Shown: positions 21,351 to 33,860 of the stretch, piece by piece
How the letters are laid out: each line of letters begins with the position of its first letter
Position numbering within the stretch: position 1 is the first letter of the stretch
Source of the DNA: Aselliscus stoliczkanus
Taxonomy: Eukaryota > Chordata > Mammalia > Chiroptera > Hipposideridae
Assembly: GCA_033961575.1 (NCBI GenBank)
Contig: CM066732.1
Location: 111,602,687-111,666,686, forward strand
DNA length: 64,000 bases
Direction of reading: 5' to 3'
Notes under the pieces: generated by a model
Databases searched by the model: none
What the model saw: only the letters and a program-made list of their open reading frames with translations
What the model was told of the DNA's origin: nothing
Translations under genes and position numbers: made by a program

Positions 21351-23680
21351 GGTGCAGGGAAACTGGTGAGCGTCCAATCAGATGCATATGCTGTATCCTG
21401 ATTTGCGTCTTTTAATTTCAAGCACTCATTACCATAAACTTGAAAGCCTGAGCTCTGCTCAGCAGCTCTCTCAGCAGCAGCCCGTGCAGGATGAAATGTG
21501 GTATGCAGGTGTCTGTGGTGACGGACCCTAACATGCAGCTTCTCCTTCCCCTGGAGTCCATGCAGTGATCCACTGCTAATGGAATCCTTGGCCTGACCAG
21601 AATGGATTGCACTGGTGCCTCTGGATAGCAACCCTATCAGGTATATCATCAAAGTATCCCACAGCAGTTCCAAGCTTGGCTCCATGAGAATAATACACCA
21701 AGGCAGCTATGCCACCTAGTGATGCCTGCATGTACTGTGCTCATCTCGAAGAAAGTGGGAGAGGCTTCGGGGAGGCCTGGCATTTGCTATTTCTGTCGAA
21801 CACTTCCACATGCAAAAAAAAAAAAAAAAAAGTCTCCGTCTTCTCTTCAGAACATTCCTGTGGCTGCATTAACCATTCCCTGCAAGGCTCAGAAGATATG
21901 AATGATTTTTTGCTACAAGGGAGCAGCCCAGCGCTATAGCACAAATTAACAAAGATGATACACCTGACACATGCAGCCATTTCAGATTTCTTGCAAGGGA
22001 TCTATTGAAGAGCTAGAATTCTAGAAGTTCAGATGGCCAAGCCTCATGCATAATGCTTTTCATCCTCCAAAATGCAGCTGACTGCAAAAGTACCAACACT
22101 GCTTCCAAATAGTGGTTTTAGTATCATAAGATGCTATTTTAATAAGGAAGGAAAGGAAAGAAAGGAAGAAAAACAGTCCAGGAAAGAAATGGAGGGTGAA
22201 TGACACGTATCAGATTGTAGTTTCTGGAAATGCATTTGCTTTACTAGATCAAAGACAGCCCATTTCTACACATCATCACCAAATCAGCTGGGGGAGCCAT
22301 TCCAGATACTCGGAGCATATGTTTTGAAACTGGGTAGCTGGTTCCCCCACTGATAGTTTCTACTCTAGGTCATAGGCATTTCCATGCACTTTTGATTGTC
22401 TTTATACAGTTAATCAATAAGACAAAAGCACAGAAGGTGTACAAAAAGCCCAACAGGGAAGAGAGAAATTAAGATGATTTCAGGCATCAAGCCAAAAAGA
22501 GCCTAAGCTGTATCCTACTTAACTAGCTGTATACCTGGTACAGGATTACAAAAGGGACACATTTTTCTAAAGCACTGAAAAGTACCTTCTGGAAACAAAT
22601 GGTAGCACAGTATAAAGTGTCCTAAAGAAAATTAATCTCATATTCATGCTCATTAATTTACTTTATATCATTAAAGATTTAACCAGGTACATGGCCCCTG
22701 CTTTTGTCCCCAGTACACCCATTGCCTGTTTAGTCAGGAAGGCTAGACCTGATGGAACTATTCAATCGCTTGGTCCTGGGTCACTTGGTTTTCACCCAGA
22801 GCCAATAATCTCAACTCTCCATATTTTAAACTGCTCATCGCGACCAACGGTTACTGTTTGCATACAGCTGTCAGCTGTGAAAACATTCTTTTTTGGACAC
22901 CAAAATCTGGCTTTTGCCCCTCTTCTTCCGAGGCTCGATGGTGGCCTACTGACTCACGCTGACAAAAAGGACAAAGGTTCCCTTTGCTCCCTCCCTGTCC
23001 AGACGTAATTAGGCCTTGTACAGGTGACCCCTCAGCAGCAGACAAAACTCGGTGAAACGGTTCATCGTTGTGAACACAGCTTCCTGGAAGCCACCGCGCA
23101 GGCCCTGAGCAATCAGTTACAAATGGGCAGACGCCAGGATGACCCTCATGCTTCCCCTGCCCCTTTTGGCTCTGAAGCTGGTGTCCAGGGAAGAGTTGAG
23201 CCCTGGCGAGAGAGGCAGAGCCCCGGCAACAAAGCTGGGAACGTGCAGTTTTTGAGAATGCCTCTCAAAAACCAAATTCTTGCTTGTCTCTTTTTGAGGG
23301 GCTAGAGGGAGGCAACGCATGGTTATTTTTGTAGCCAGGAAACAAGAGAGCTGGGCATGTGGGCAGATGAATGTGCTTCGTGAAGGCACTACGTCGAATC
23401 TAACACAGCAGTGATGCAGGCATACACTTCACGTGTCCCTCTAACATTCCCCAAGCACAATACACATATTGCATTCTTGGGGGAAGTTTTCCTTCAGAAA
23501 ATTCAATACTTAAGGAAAAGGGGGAGTGTGAGAGAGCTTACTTTTGCTATTTTCTTTGTTTCCTGCAAAGATATTTCTTTAAAAGGAATCCTTTCAAACT
23601 AAAACAGACGACATTATATTTTTACCCCAAAGCTACTGGTGGTAGGTGTGACTTGCAAACCCACTGGAGTTGAGCATGAA
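21351..23680. other. Unassigned non-coding stretch
   Basis: No exon recognised in 2.3 kb. It holds an A-run (21815-21831) and an AAGGAAAGG-like purine tract (22141-22177). Confidence 0.4.
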
Positions 23681-23701
23681 CGAAACAAAACAAAACAAAA
23701 C
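23681..23701. repeat. (AAAAC)n simple repeat
   Basis: Four units of AAAAC/CAAAA. Confidence 0.85.
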
Positions 23702-24859
23702 AGAATGCAAAAGGAATGGTGATGAATAAATGGAAAGTTTTAAGGACAGACTTAGCTGTCCTTAAACTAAAAATATTTGAAAAGAACTTTTATTTTCCAG
23801 AATAATATTCTCCCATAGACGCGAAAGAGTTCATCTTCAGTTTTTGCCACAGCCATACTCTATTTCTAAAATGTCTCGAATGATATCTGGTGTCTTATTT
23901 TGGGAGATGAAAATCAGGGGTGGTGGCTATAGTGAGTCGGGGGGCACAGTGTTAGGATTGGAACTCACAGCCTTTGCTTTGTATGTCTCATCCCACTGAG
24001 ACACAAGAATCACGTGGCCTTCTCATTTAGGCTCCAAGCAATACTCTGTGCCCCAATAAACTCCCTTCAATGAGTATTTTTATAATTCTTTTCATTAGCC
24101 ATATTATTTTAAATGCTGTTCTTGAGGAGCTGGAGGCATGTGAACAGTATGGGTAAATGACACGAAATATTGCACTGTTTAAAAAAGGCCATATTCTCTG
24201 AGCCATGCTAATGAAATAATGGTGGATTTTCCCTTTAACTTTCTCATATTTTAACACATTCTTGCATTTATCCAAGCTCTCCCACAGGTCAGCTAACGAA
24301 TACCACCTTGATCATCCTAAGTCAGCCTTCTCTTCTTTTCCCCATTTTTTTCCCTCTCTTTAAAAAAAATAAAAAATAAAAATTAAAAAATTGACATCTT
24401 CATTCAGCCTTTCTGTAGTGAAGTTTAGTGCTGTGGGTTTTAATATGCTTCATGGGTTGGTTTCCATTCAGATTTCTCCTCAGTCTTCATCACAGAAGTT
24501 TATGAAGTTAGCATGGCTTGCCTGAGTGGCCCGTGCCACAGAGGGGATTAATATTTTGCAGCCAATGTTTATAGAGCCGTTTAATCTGTTCAGCAGAAAA
24601 TCACTTCACTTCCCCAAGAAAAACACATCTGCCTACTTCCTTCTCACACCAGTTCACTGGCAATACCTATGCAGGTGTCTCAGCTTCTTAAGGAGTTTCA
24701 GATGGATGTACAGGTCATCTGCTGGGCCACTGTTTGTCCCACCATACAAAATAATTTAGGAAGAAAATTATTTTCAGTGGTTTAAAATATTCCAGGGCGT
24801 TTTGACAGCAATATTGAGAGAAAGTACACAGGCAGAAAAGGCTGATCATCTGAACTTTT
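23702..24859. other. Unassigned non-coding stretch
   Basis: Nothing recognised. An A/T-only tract lies at 24361-24390. A small hairpin, TTAAGGACA ... TGTCCTTAA, lies near 23739-23765. Confidence 0.45.
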
Positions 24860-25160
24860 ATCACACATCAAAATGTCCTTTTTAGAATCATTTCAATCTG
24901 AATTTACAACAGCATTGCTAATGTCTATAGGCAACAAACAGAATTATCAGGGTTTGAGAAACGTGTTCAGAAAAAGTGACTTTAAATAATTAACATCACG
25001 GCACTCTCTCCCTTCTTCAGCCAGTAAAGCAAATGTCTCTTGACAGGTAATATTCCTTTATGTGAGGCTGTAACTCCAGACTGTTTGTGGTAACTGTATT
25101 GTTATTGAAAAGCACACTTCAATTAAATGCAGTATCTTAGAAAACCATAAAAGAACTCTT
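24860..25160. other. Repeat-free AT-rich block, possible conserved non-coding element
   Basis: It contains no recognisable transposon, with homeodomain-like TAAT cores and balanced complexity (for example TTTAAATAATTAACATCACGG). Such blocks are often conserved regulatory DNA, but that is inference only. Confidence 0.25.
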
Positions 25161-27300
25161 TAATATTCAATTAATGAGGTATCAACTCACATGTATAAAA
25201 AGATCCATATACTACTTCTATTTTTTTTAATGAAAAAAGAATATTAAGAATCAAAGCAAGTCAAAAAATAAAAGACTAATCAAGAAAATAAAAAAACAAC
25301 AGTATTAAAAGTGGACACCAGTTTTGGGCTATATACTATTAATTTGCAGGCTTCTAATTAAATACTCTTACATGTGTTTTCTGCTTTAGCCTAAATCCTA
25401 TGGTAGGTATTAACATCCTTAGAGCAAATAAAGAAAGTGAGGTTAAGTACCTAGGGGCAAAAACTCTAAAGTGGAAAAACTAGAACTCTCATTGGGTCTC
25501 TCTGAATCCCATATTCCTTTTACTCTTCAAAATGCCTCTCAAACAGAAGAAAGAAAAATGGGGAGAAATTGAAGCCTGACACATCTAAGAAGACAAAAAT
25601 TACGAATTATTCAGACACTGAATTAACCATATTTTGAGTAAATATGTGTTTTCCAGCCATTGGATCAACTATGATGTGATTCAAACTGGCTCTTACGAAA
25701 GCCAAAGATACCAGATGGACCGTCTTTCAATCTGGTGTTTTTGTCATCTAAACACGGTCCTAGAAATCAAAACAAATAGAAACATAAAAAACATTTTTTA
25801 AAAACATGGGCAATCTCTACCATAGAATAAAAGCAAAGAATGAAAAATAGTTACCAAAGCCAGTCCTAGCTTAGACTAGGCCTATGTTACTGCTCAAATA
25901 GGCAGACGCCAATCCAGTTTCCTTTTGCAAATAGTCACCAATCACTACTTCTGCTGCGTGGAGATAAAAATACCCTGATCTGAAAGGCTTCTGACAGTAT
26001 TCATCCCGGTCAACCTTTGCATCTACGCTCTCTCTGGCCCCTGACGTTTTCAGGTGTGCCATGAAAAGGTAATGCCTTTAATGATCTACACTGGACAAGA
26101 CTTGAAATTCACCTTTTAGGGAACCTTTCACATTTCATGTGAAACAACAGAACCACTGGTGATGTGACATTTTTGGGAGGTGAGCACATCACAGGCGCCT
26201 GTCTCTAACGGTCTCCTTGAATACCCAAGGGTCTCTGAGGTCTCCTTGGACTTGACAGGCACAGGAAAAGGGAGAAGGCAGCATGAGCAAGCTCACTGGA
26301 TACTCTACATAAAATGGAGGCATTTCAACCCACTTCTAATTCAATCTTCTGCACTTTATTACGCCTGGCTTTTTAATAGTCAAATGTAAAAGAGAAAGGC
26401 AGGATAAAAGACTAAGGATATTATTGCTGACTGCCAAGCCTCAAAATGTAGAAATACATAAACATGTGACTTCTAGGCCCTACACACTCAACCTTGATCT
26501 TCCCGCCAGCATTTCTCAGCATGATCATGTTTACTATTTTCTGTAGGGAAGGCAAGTGCCTTCAGCACTTCTTTAGATGTCATGAAGCATTTTTAAACGG
26601 AAAGCACATGAAATTTAGAGTCAGCACACAAGATTGTCATATAATAATCAAAGTAGCAACAAAATAATTATGCTCATCTCTAAGGCATGTGCCTTCCACG
26701 TCCCCATATTCAAAGTGTCTAATGGCCACCTATGAGGCATAGAACTCTGTAGAAGCCTCTAGATTCTTTGCTCCTTCCACTTTCCTTAAAACAGGAAGCT
26801 CAGGGGAAGAGAAACCACACGTAAAATATCTGTCTTTGCACAAGGCCACCTTCAGAACCCATCATTTACACTTGAGTGTCTCACTCAGGTTTACTAAAAA
26901 GCAGTGATTAAGCTAATAGTAGATGACTTGGGACTCTAGGGTTCCCCAAATTTCTCTCTTCATTCAGGAATCCATCCTTCTGGGAAAAATCACTTGTTAA
27001 AAACAGTGGCAAGGGAAAATTAAAGGATAGGCATTTAGTTCTGAATCACGTTTAAGAAGAGACTCAACAACTTCCGTGGTACTAGGGGTTCCGTGGGCTG
27101 TTCTCACATGAGGATAGTTTGGTACGGATTGGATGGGGAGTTTTCCATTGTTCAGTTCTATTTCCTTATGGCTAGTCATCAGGGAGGCCTCGAGGAAGAG
27201 AAAGAACATCATTTAGACCATGATGGGGCATCTGGAAGCCATGGTAGGCAGCAGGACAAGAGCAGAGAAGACAAAAACATACGAGGCATGACATGAGACT
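25161..27300. other. Unassigned non-coding stretch
   Basis: Nothing recognised in about 2.1 kb. No open frame exceeds 75 codons. Confidence 0.45.
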
Positions 27301-28420
27301 GTGAGGAAACTGCGCTAGCTAGAAGGTCACATGTAGAGAGGGGAAATGTAGGTCAGACAGGCAGGGTGTGGCCAGACTGGAGAAGGTCAGGCTAAGGTTT
27401 CGAGTTCCTCCCCAAAGCCCAGGGAGTGTTTAGTGATACTGAGCACCTCTTAATCATTTGCTGAATGGGTGAATATGTAGGAGCTAAAAGCTCAGGAGGA
27501 AGGAATGTTTTTAAAGAGCTTTAATCTTGCTACAGGGTCTGATTTGGATTTGAAGGGAGTCCATTCAGGGGCAAAGAAATCAGCTTGGGAAGCCAAGAAA
27601 ATAATACAAGTAGATGGTGGTAAAAACCAGGGAGGGGTTCAGGCAGCGGCAGAAAAAAAGCAAGGGAGGTAATTTGAAGAATGCCAGGAAGGTTACAGAT
27701 GAATTGAATACCATACAGTAAGTTGGGGACAAGAAGACAAAATTCCTGATAACCAGTTCTTTATGCTGAGATGGCCAGAAGAATGATGACAGCATTGACA
27801 GAGACAGGGAATTCAGGGACACTTCGTCCCGACATCTAGGACCTATCACTGTGTATTTCAACCAGACAGACAAAACACACGGTATTGCAATCACTCAGGG
27901 TTGCCCAATGGACTATAAGCCAGGCAAGGACCACAGCTGTGTCCTATTTTCCTTTATACGTTCCTAGCTTCTAAAGCACAACACCTACCAAAAAGATGTG
28001 TGCAAGACAAAGCTGTTGTATGGGAGGCTCCACTTGTGAAGAAAATGAGATAGTCAGCTGGGAAATGAGGTGACTTGATGGTGATTAAAGCATTTCCATA
28101 GATGCAACTAAGGTTGCCATTGGGGAGAGTGAGGTCATCTTTGATTTCTTCCTTAGTTAACCCCTCCCCCATAATATACAGGTACTTGTGCATCTTCCTT
28201 CCTTTCCAATGGGCAGATGAATGTGATGACTATTACATTGAGGAGGGATGGGTCTCCTAGAGAGAGAGTAGAGAGAAGACAAGAAAACCAGTAACTGAAC
28301 CTCAGGGGACGCCTCCATCTCAGCAGCAGGAGGAGAAAGAGAAACATAATTCCCTGTTGTTTTAATCGAGTCAGAACAACCAAGATCCTTGCTGACTAAA
28401 GGAGACACATACACGCAAGT
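27301..28420. other. Probable very old interspersed repeat, family not assigned
   Basis: Phrases such as GGTCTGATTTGGATTTGAAGGGAGTCCA, GATGGTGGTAAAAACCAGGGAGGGG and GGAGAGTGAGGTCATCTTTGA read like a diverged ancient retroelement body common in mammals. I cannot name the family. The minus-strand frames at 27580-27894 and 28153-28423 have no protein similarity I recognise. Confidence 0.3.
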
Positions 28421-30065
28421 CATCTGAGCCAGGGGCCAATGACCTCAGTTAGAAAATGGTCACTGCGATCCTGAGACGGCTGTCTACTCAACTGTAAACA
28501 ATGATATTTAATTGTCGCTCATCCACCGAAGGATAGTTCACTTCATGTTCTCTGCCTACCAATGAGTTATTCAAATGCACTTATTTATTATAAAACCCAC
28601 TGTATGAGCAATTACGCATATTTCTGGAAGAATAGAGGTTGATAGAAAAGCTCCTTACTCCATTCAAAATCTGCTCTAAGAGACACCATTGTGACTTATA
28701 AACGGAACATTTCCTCTCCTGGGAGGAAGAGCCCAAGATCTCCTGCTATTTATGGGCTATTATAAAAGATTCTTCTTCTCAACTTTCCTTATCTATTTTG
28801 TCTCTAAATAGGCATCAGTCTAAAAGCTTGGACAAGGACAGATGGTATGGAAGGGAAAAATGAAAATGGGTTCAAAGCTCCAGTTTTGGCAGCCAACAGC
28901 TCTAATCAAGAAAAAAAGGGGTTTATTTACTTTCAATAAATTAATTCATAAAATGTAAAAGATAGATAAAAACACAGTTCCACATTTGAAAAACAATGCC
29001 TTTCTTGTAAGCGCCACCCAGTGACTGGTTCAATGGAGGCAGAGGGGTGTCTATATCATCTGATTAATCCCATCGCCTTGTGCAGGGTATGGTTTCAGAG
29101 AGGTACTCAGTAAGTCCCTGGTAAGTGAGTAGACTGTAAAGTAATGTCTTGCAGGGAGAGAGCGATTTCACGTTTCCCAGGCTCCCCCACCACACAGGGA
29201 ATCAGGCTATGCAAAACTAAGCACCTGATAAGCACGTTTCCTGGTCCTGTTGCATCCAGACTCCCGTTTCACAAGTCCCCTTGGCTCACCTTTTCCTCCC
29301 TTTTCTGCTCCAGCTAAAGTCAATGCACTGTAGGAGCCGGCTTCTCCCTAGCCTGGTCCCAGGTGGTTGCCATGACAACACACCCTAAGAGCAGGCACTT
29401 CACAAGGGTCTTCCCATATATCTCAGGGCAGGAGGGGCTGTGGGAGACCCTGAGGCCCACAGCGGGGGAGGAAGCGGGGAGACCCCATCCACTGTTATCT
29501 CTCTTGGCCATGGGCCACCTTCAGCTGCTCAGTAAAACTGGGGATGCTGTCACTGAAGTTACTGCTTTCTCACCCAAAGAACACACAGGAAAAAGAGCTT
29601 GGGATGTGTCAGTCATCACACATCACCTCACTCTTTTTATTAAAACAAGCACAATGGTCAGACTCGGGCATCAACAACAGTTTTAAAATATCCAGCCTGA
29701 TTCTAAAAGCAGGTATCCCCCAAGCCTTTATGAGAGCTTTTCTTCCCCACCTGTATTTGGCATTAAGGGGCATGGCAGGCAGTGCTGATATCATGGTGAT
29801 GCTGGTGCAGTGGCAGGTGTGTATATTGTGCACTGACGTGAGGCATGGATGGTATTAGAGGGTGTTGGTGGCTTCTGGCCTCATCCCTGATCTAAAGTGT
29901 AATTCCAAGACTTCAAATTTTCTTATGCGCAAGCCCTAAAGCCCTTTATGATTTATTCACCCTAGCTATACTGACCATAATTCAAATTTACATAGCTTTT
30001 TTCTAATTGCAAGAGCTAAAAGGAAATGTACTGCTTTAGTTGCTGGGCCTGCAAAGAGCAGGTTA
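28421..30065. other. Unassigned non-coding stretch
   Basis: Nothing recognised. Overlapping frames near 29363-29858 appear accidental. Confidence 0.45.
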
Positions 30066-30069
30066 TTAC

Positions 30070-30135
30070 GCATTACCGTATCAGCACCTTGCATATAGTA
30101 AGTTCTCACTAAATGCTAATGAGTTGAATGGAAAT
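30070..30135 (+). repeat. LINE-2 terminal fragment
   Basis: CAGCACCTTGCATATAGTAAGTTCTCACTAAATGCTAATGAGTTGAATG matches the L2 end pattern. Confidence 0.65.
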
Positions 30136-31885
30136 GCTAGTAAGGGAGCTATCATCCTCACCCTGAGGGACATTGCCACCTCTTCACTAGATCTTCTCTT
30201 CTCCGTATGCCCGACAGTGCACACAGGTGACACCACTTCTTCAACAGGGACAAAGGCTCGTGCCCACACACAGGGCTTGTGCCACCCAACTGAAGAACTG
30301 AGGGCATGGCCTTGGGCCACACTTCCCATTTCTTGTCTCTTTCTGAGCCTTTTCCTTAAGATTTAGCTCGGGACCTTCTCCCCAGACCCTCCCATTCTCA
30401 GCAACCTCCCTCTTCTCTGCACTGCTGCAGCACAGTTGATACCGTGCTTCATCTGGTGCTTACAAAGTAGATTAAGCAGCCCCTTTTACCTTCTGAGAGT
30501 ACTCCCTCTCTCCCCACTTAGGTGACAAGCTCCAGGCGTGCCATGCAGTGAGTGGCTCCTAGCCAGTGATGACAATGGTCTCAGTCTCCATACTCCAAGC
30601 AAGTGGCCCAGATACTAATGAAAGGAAGGAGAGAATTCACTTCTGTTCCCTGGTCTGGAAAGGGGCGTTTCTCCGGACTGGTGTTTCCTGGGAGAAGCCT
30701 CTGGGAACCCTGAAAATCAGGTCTGGCCAAAAAGACAAAAACACTATAACCAAGCAGAGTGTGGAAGCTGATGAGGTCAGCACAGAGCAGTGAGGTGGGG
30801 CATTCCCAGCCCGGATGGAGTCAGGGAAGAGGTCTCAGAGGAGGGGAGTGTTGAAAACCAGGGGGAGTCAGCCCAGTAGAAACGATCAGGGTGGGTGTTG
30901 CGGGCAGAGGGGCCAGGCTGGATAAAGGCTTGGCATGTCTGTCACTACTGCCTGCCTCTCAGGTGAGCAGCCTAAAGGGAGCCCCGGGCAGTATTTGCAT
31001 GTTATGTGTATATTAACTCACACACTCAGTGTCCACATGGCATTCATATCTGGAGTGATAGTAGTGGTTACACCCTTTCCTCTCCCAAATGCACAGGGTT
31101 GTGACAGGAGCCCTGTGTCTCCAGGGACAGGTGGTCTCCATCCCCGACTGTGGATTTTTACTCGCCAACTCCCAAGGGTCAGGGGCATGCTCCCCGTGAA
31201 AAGCGAGGGAGGAAGTATGACATAGAAGAAGGCATCCCACTTCCTGTGGGCTCTTCTTCCATACTTGATATTTTGAATTTATCACCATCATCTGAAAGCG
31301 GTAGAGTTTACAGTTTTGAGTATATTGCCAGAGACCAAGATCTACAGCACGAACGGATGGTGATGTGAGGTGTGAAGAGTGGGCCCTCGGATCAGACATG
31401 TCCACCAGGGTGCCTGCTGGCCTACAGTTCACAGCTGCAGCTGGCCTCCCAAAGCCCGTCATTCAATGGCACTCCCAACAACAAGGCCGCCTCTAAGTGA
31501 TTAAATGGATACGTGATGCCTTCACATTGTGGAGCTGCTAACCAAAAATTTCACACATCACAGAAAAGCAGATTCTCTTCCTCCTGGATTACCTTATTTT
31601 ATAAAAAGGAAGCTTGTGAAAAAGATGGCCGAGGTGGGGTGGAGGGGAGAGAGAGAAGACGGCCACTGCCCAGAGACAACATGCTAGCGTACTTACACTC
31701 TGTCAGTGTAACCTGATAAAGCATAAAGTTGTGTAATCTCGAACCTGGTATACAATAAGTGCTGACTACACTTTCTCTCATGTTATCAAAATGTGACGAG
31801 TACTTCAGATACGAGTACTTGTATCTGTACAAAAGGAATTTTTGCATATCAGCATGATCAGCTAATAGTCTAGTAAAATATAAAC
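30136..31885. other. Unassigned non-coding stretch
   Basis: No gene seen. A minus-strand 149-codon frame (31013-31462) and a plus-strand frame (31150-31368) overlap each other and have no recognisable domains. Confidence 0.4.
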
Positions 31886-31889
31886 TAAT

Positions 31890-32110
31890 ATCCTAGAATC
31901 AGACTGGCCTGGTTGAAATCTTTGATCTCCTATTTTAGCTGTTTCTCCTTGGAAAGGTTCTTGAAAGTTTCTAAAACCTCATTCTCCTCAACTTAAAATG
32001 GGATATTTACCTCCACTAGTCTGCTGAGAGGATTAGCTGTAATTGCATATAAAGCTTTGAATGCATCTCTGACACAGAGTATGTATTCAATAAATATCAA
32101 CCATTATGAT
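31890..32110 (+). repeat. MIR SINE, nearly full length
   Basis: Forward MIR: AATCAGACTGGCCTGGTTGAAATC, TTGGAAAGGTTCTTGAAAGTTTCTAAAACCTCATTCTCC, AAATGGGATATTTACC, GAGAGGATTAGCTGTAATTGC and CACAGAGTATGTATTCAATAAATATC. Confidence 0.82.
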
Positions 32111-32840
32111 TATAAAAGAATAGGAACACTAAATGATAGCTTTTCAACTTAAAAATCCCAGGTTCATCCAAATCAGGTTTCCTGTGAAAAACAAGCCAGT
32201 GTCGCAGAGTAAAGTAAGAGCATGTTTGGCCTAGCTACTGACAATGGAAAACACGAGGAAAGCCAAGTCTCGTCCTGGCCTGGAGCTGCCTTTCTGTCAC
32301 ACCTTGGTCACATCACTTCCCCTGGCTGGCCTCCCACTCGCTTCTGCATAAAGCTTTGTTAGAGCTCCTGCCGGATGATGTCCCAAGACCCTTCAAGCTA
32401 TAACACTCTGGAGTCAGCCTCTAGGGCAACTGTGACAGCAGAAGTCAACATGGTACATTTTATGAACCATAATTGGAGGACAGAGTGATGGGGCCTGTTG
32501 TTCCCCATGTGTAATTAGCCCTCTGCCCCCAGGGAGGACCTGTGCACAATTATGCAATCACATTCTGAAGGGAAGGTGCCGACTCACATCCAATCATTGA
32601 GAAGAACAACCAGGATTCATTCAAGTCCCAGTTTCCACCTAAGAAAGTCATCCAGTCTGTACCTTAGCAGCACCAAATCTTGGAACAGCTCTGTGTTTCT
32701 GCAACACCTTGCAATACAAAGGCTACATTTACATGGCTCATTGTTACTGGCTTGATTTTAGGCTGGTGACCACTTCTCATTATACATGGGCTGTAACCCA
32801 GTATTCCCACAGAGCCTAAACTCTCGTGCAAACTTTAGAG
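32111..32840. other. Unassigned non-coding stretch
   Basis: Nothing recognised. Confidence 0.45.
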
Positions 32841-32844
32841 TGCA

Positions 32845-33000
32845 TGAGAGTCAAGAAGGGAGTTTGTTAAAAATGTAGGCCCTCTCCCCTCCATACTGAG
32901 GCTGCAGGTCTCCTGTGGATCCCAGGGAAGTACCATTTTAACAGCCACCCCAAATTCCTCTGATATCAGTGTCCACATTGTGAAAACTACGCCTCGAGAG
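32845..33000. repeat. MER5-type hAT relic
   Basis: GAAGGGAGTTTGTTAAAAATGTAGGCCCTCTCCCC, TGTGGATCCCAGGGAAGTACCATTTTAACAGCC and ATTCCTCTGATATCAGTG follow MER5 in order. Confidence 0.65.
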
Positions 33001-33390
33001 TCATAATAGATAGCTGTGGGGAGACCACATGGATGGCTGAGCAACCTCCATTACCTGAACTGCGGCTTCTATGCTTCCTCTGTCACCAGGCAGCAGGCAA
33101 AACTAATGCACAATCTGCCCGTCTCTTTTTGTGTGAAGTGCAATGCTAGAATTTCTAAGATGCAAGCTGATTTGGGAGGAATAAGCATTCCCCAAGTTTC
33201 CGCCTCCAGCCCTTGTCCCCTCATACTCAGTGCTGCCTCACTGCTTGCTCTGAGCTAGTTACTCACGTTCCCCTGTTTCCCCTAAGAGACTGAAAAAGAA
33301 GCACTCAGTGTTCCAAGTACCTCAAGCATGGAGCGTCTGAGTCCACAGTGATTGAGTAAATAATGTATCTAAGGCTCCAGGACGTTTCAT
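33001..33390. other. Unassigned non-coding stretch
   Basis: Nothing recognised. Confidence 0.45.
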
Positions 33391-33860
33391 GAGTTAACAG
33401 TAGTGCTATCATCAAAGACCTTCTTCATCCCATCCATTCTCAACTTCACAAACCAAGGGTACTAGATGTATTTGTTTGCCAGCATGGTGGTACATCTCAA
33501 ATCCTTTAGCTACTTTATCCCTCTCAGAACTTTTCTGAGTTTTGTCAGATTATCCTCAAAGCATATTGGTCAGACTACAGATTATTTTATAAATGGCCAG
33601 AGACATGCTTTTGATGTTGATTCCAGCACTGTCCATGATTACACCCAGTATTTGGTCTCCCTTTTTGAACATAACCATGTTTTGGTCAGTCTTCAGAAAA
33701 CTGTCAGCAATGTGCAAGCCTACGTACTGGGTTATCACCTATAATTTTGGCTGCTCATCTCCAAGTGCAATTTCAGTTATTTTTTGCCATATGCTCTGTT
33801 CATACAGATGCTCTTCTGCCTCTTTTTAGCACACTTGCCCACAGCTTAGTATTTCACTGT
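33391..33860 (-). other. Possible decayed processed pseudogene, source unknown
   Basis: On the minus strand a protein-like frame runs from 33825 to 33556 (about 90 codons) with one TAG at 33739-33741. It includes AEEHLYEQSIWQKITEIALG before the stop and DSFLKTDQNMVMFKKGDQIL after it. The downstream sequence (33555 to about 33391) shows further protein-like text in shifted frames. I do not recognise the parent protein, and no poly(A) tail or target duplication is clear. It could equally be a chance frame. Confidence 0.2.

Noticed and set aside
21200..21685. 161-codon frame, minus strand
   Set aside because: Overlaps a Charlie-like hAT relic and does not correspond to transposase coding sequence.
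31013..31462. 149-codon minus-strand frame
   Set aside because: No family resemblance, and it is opposed by an equally plausible plus-strand frame at 31150-31368, so neither is supported.
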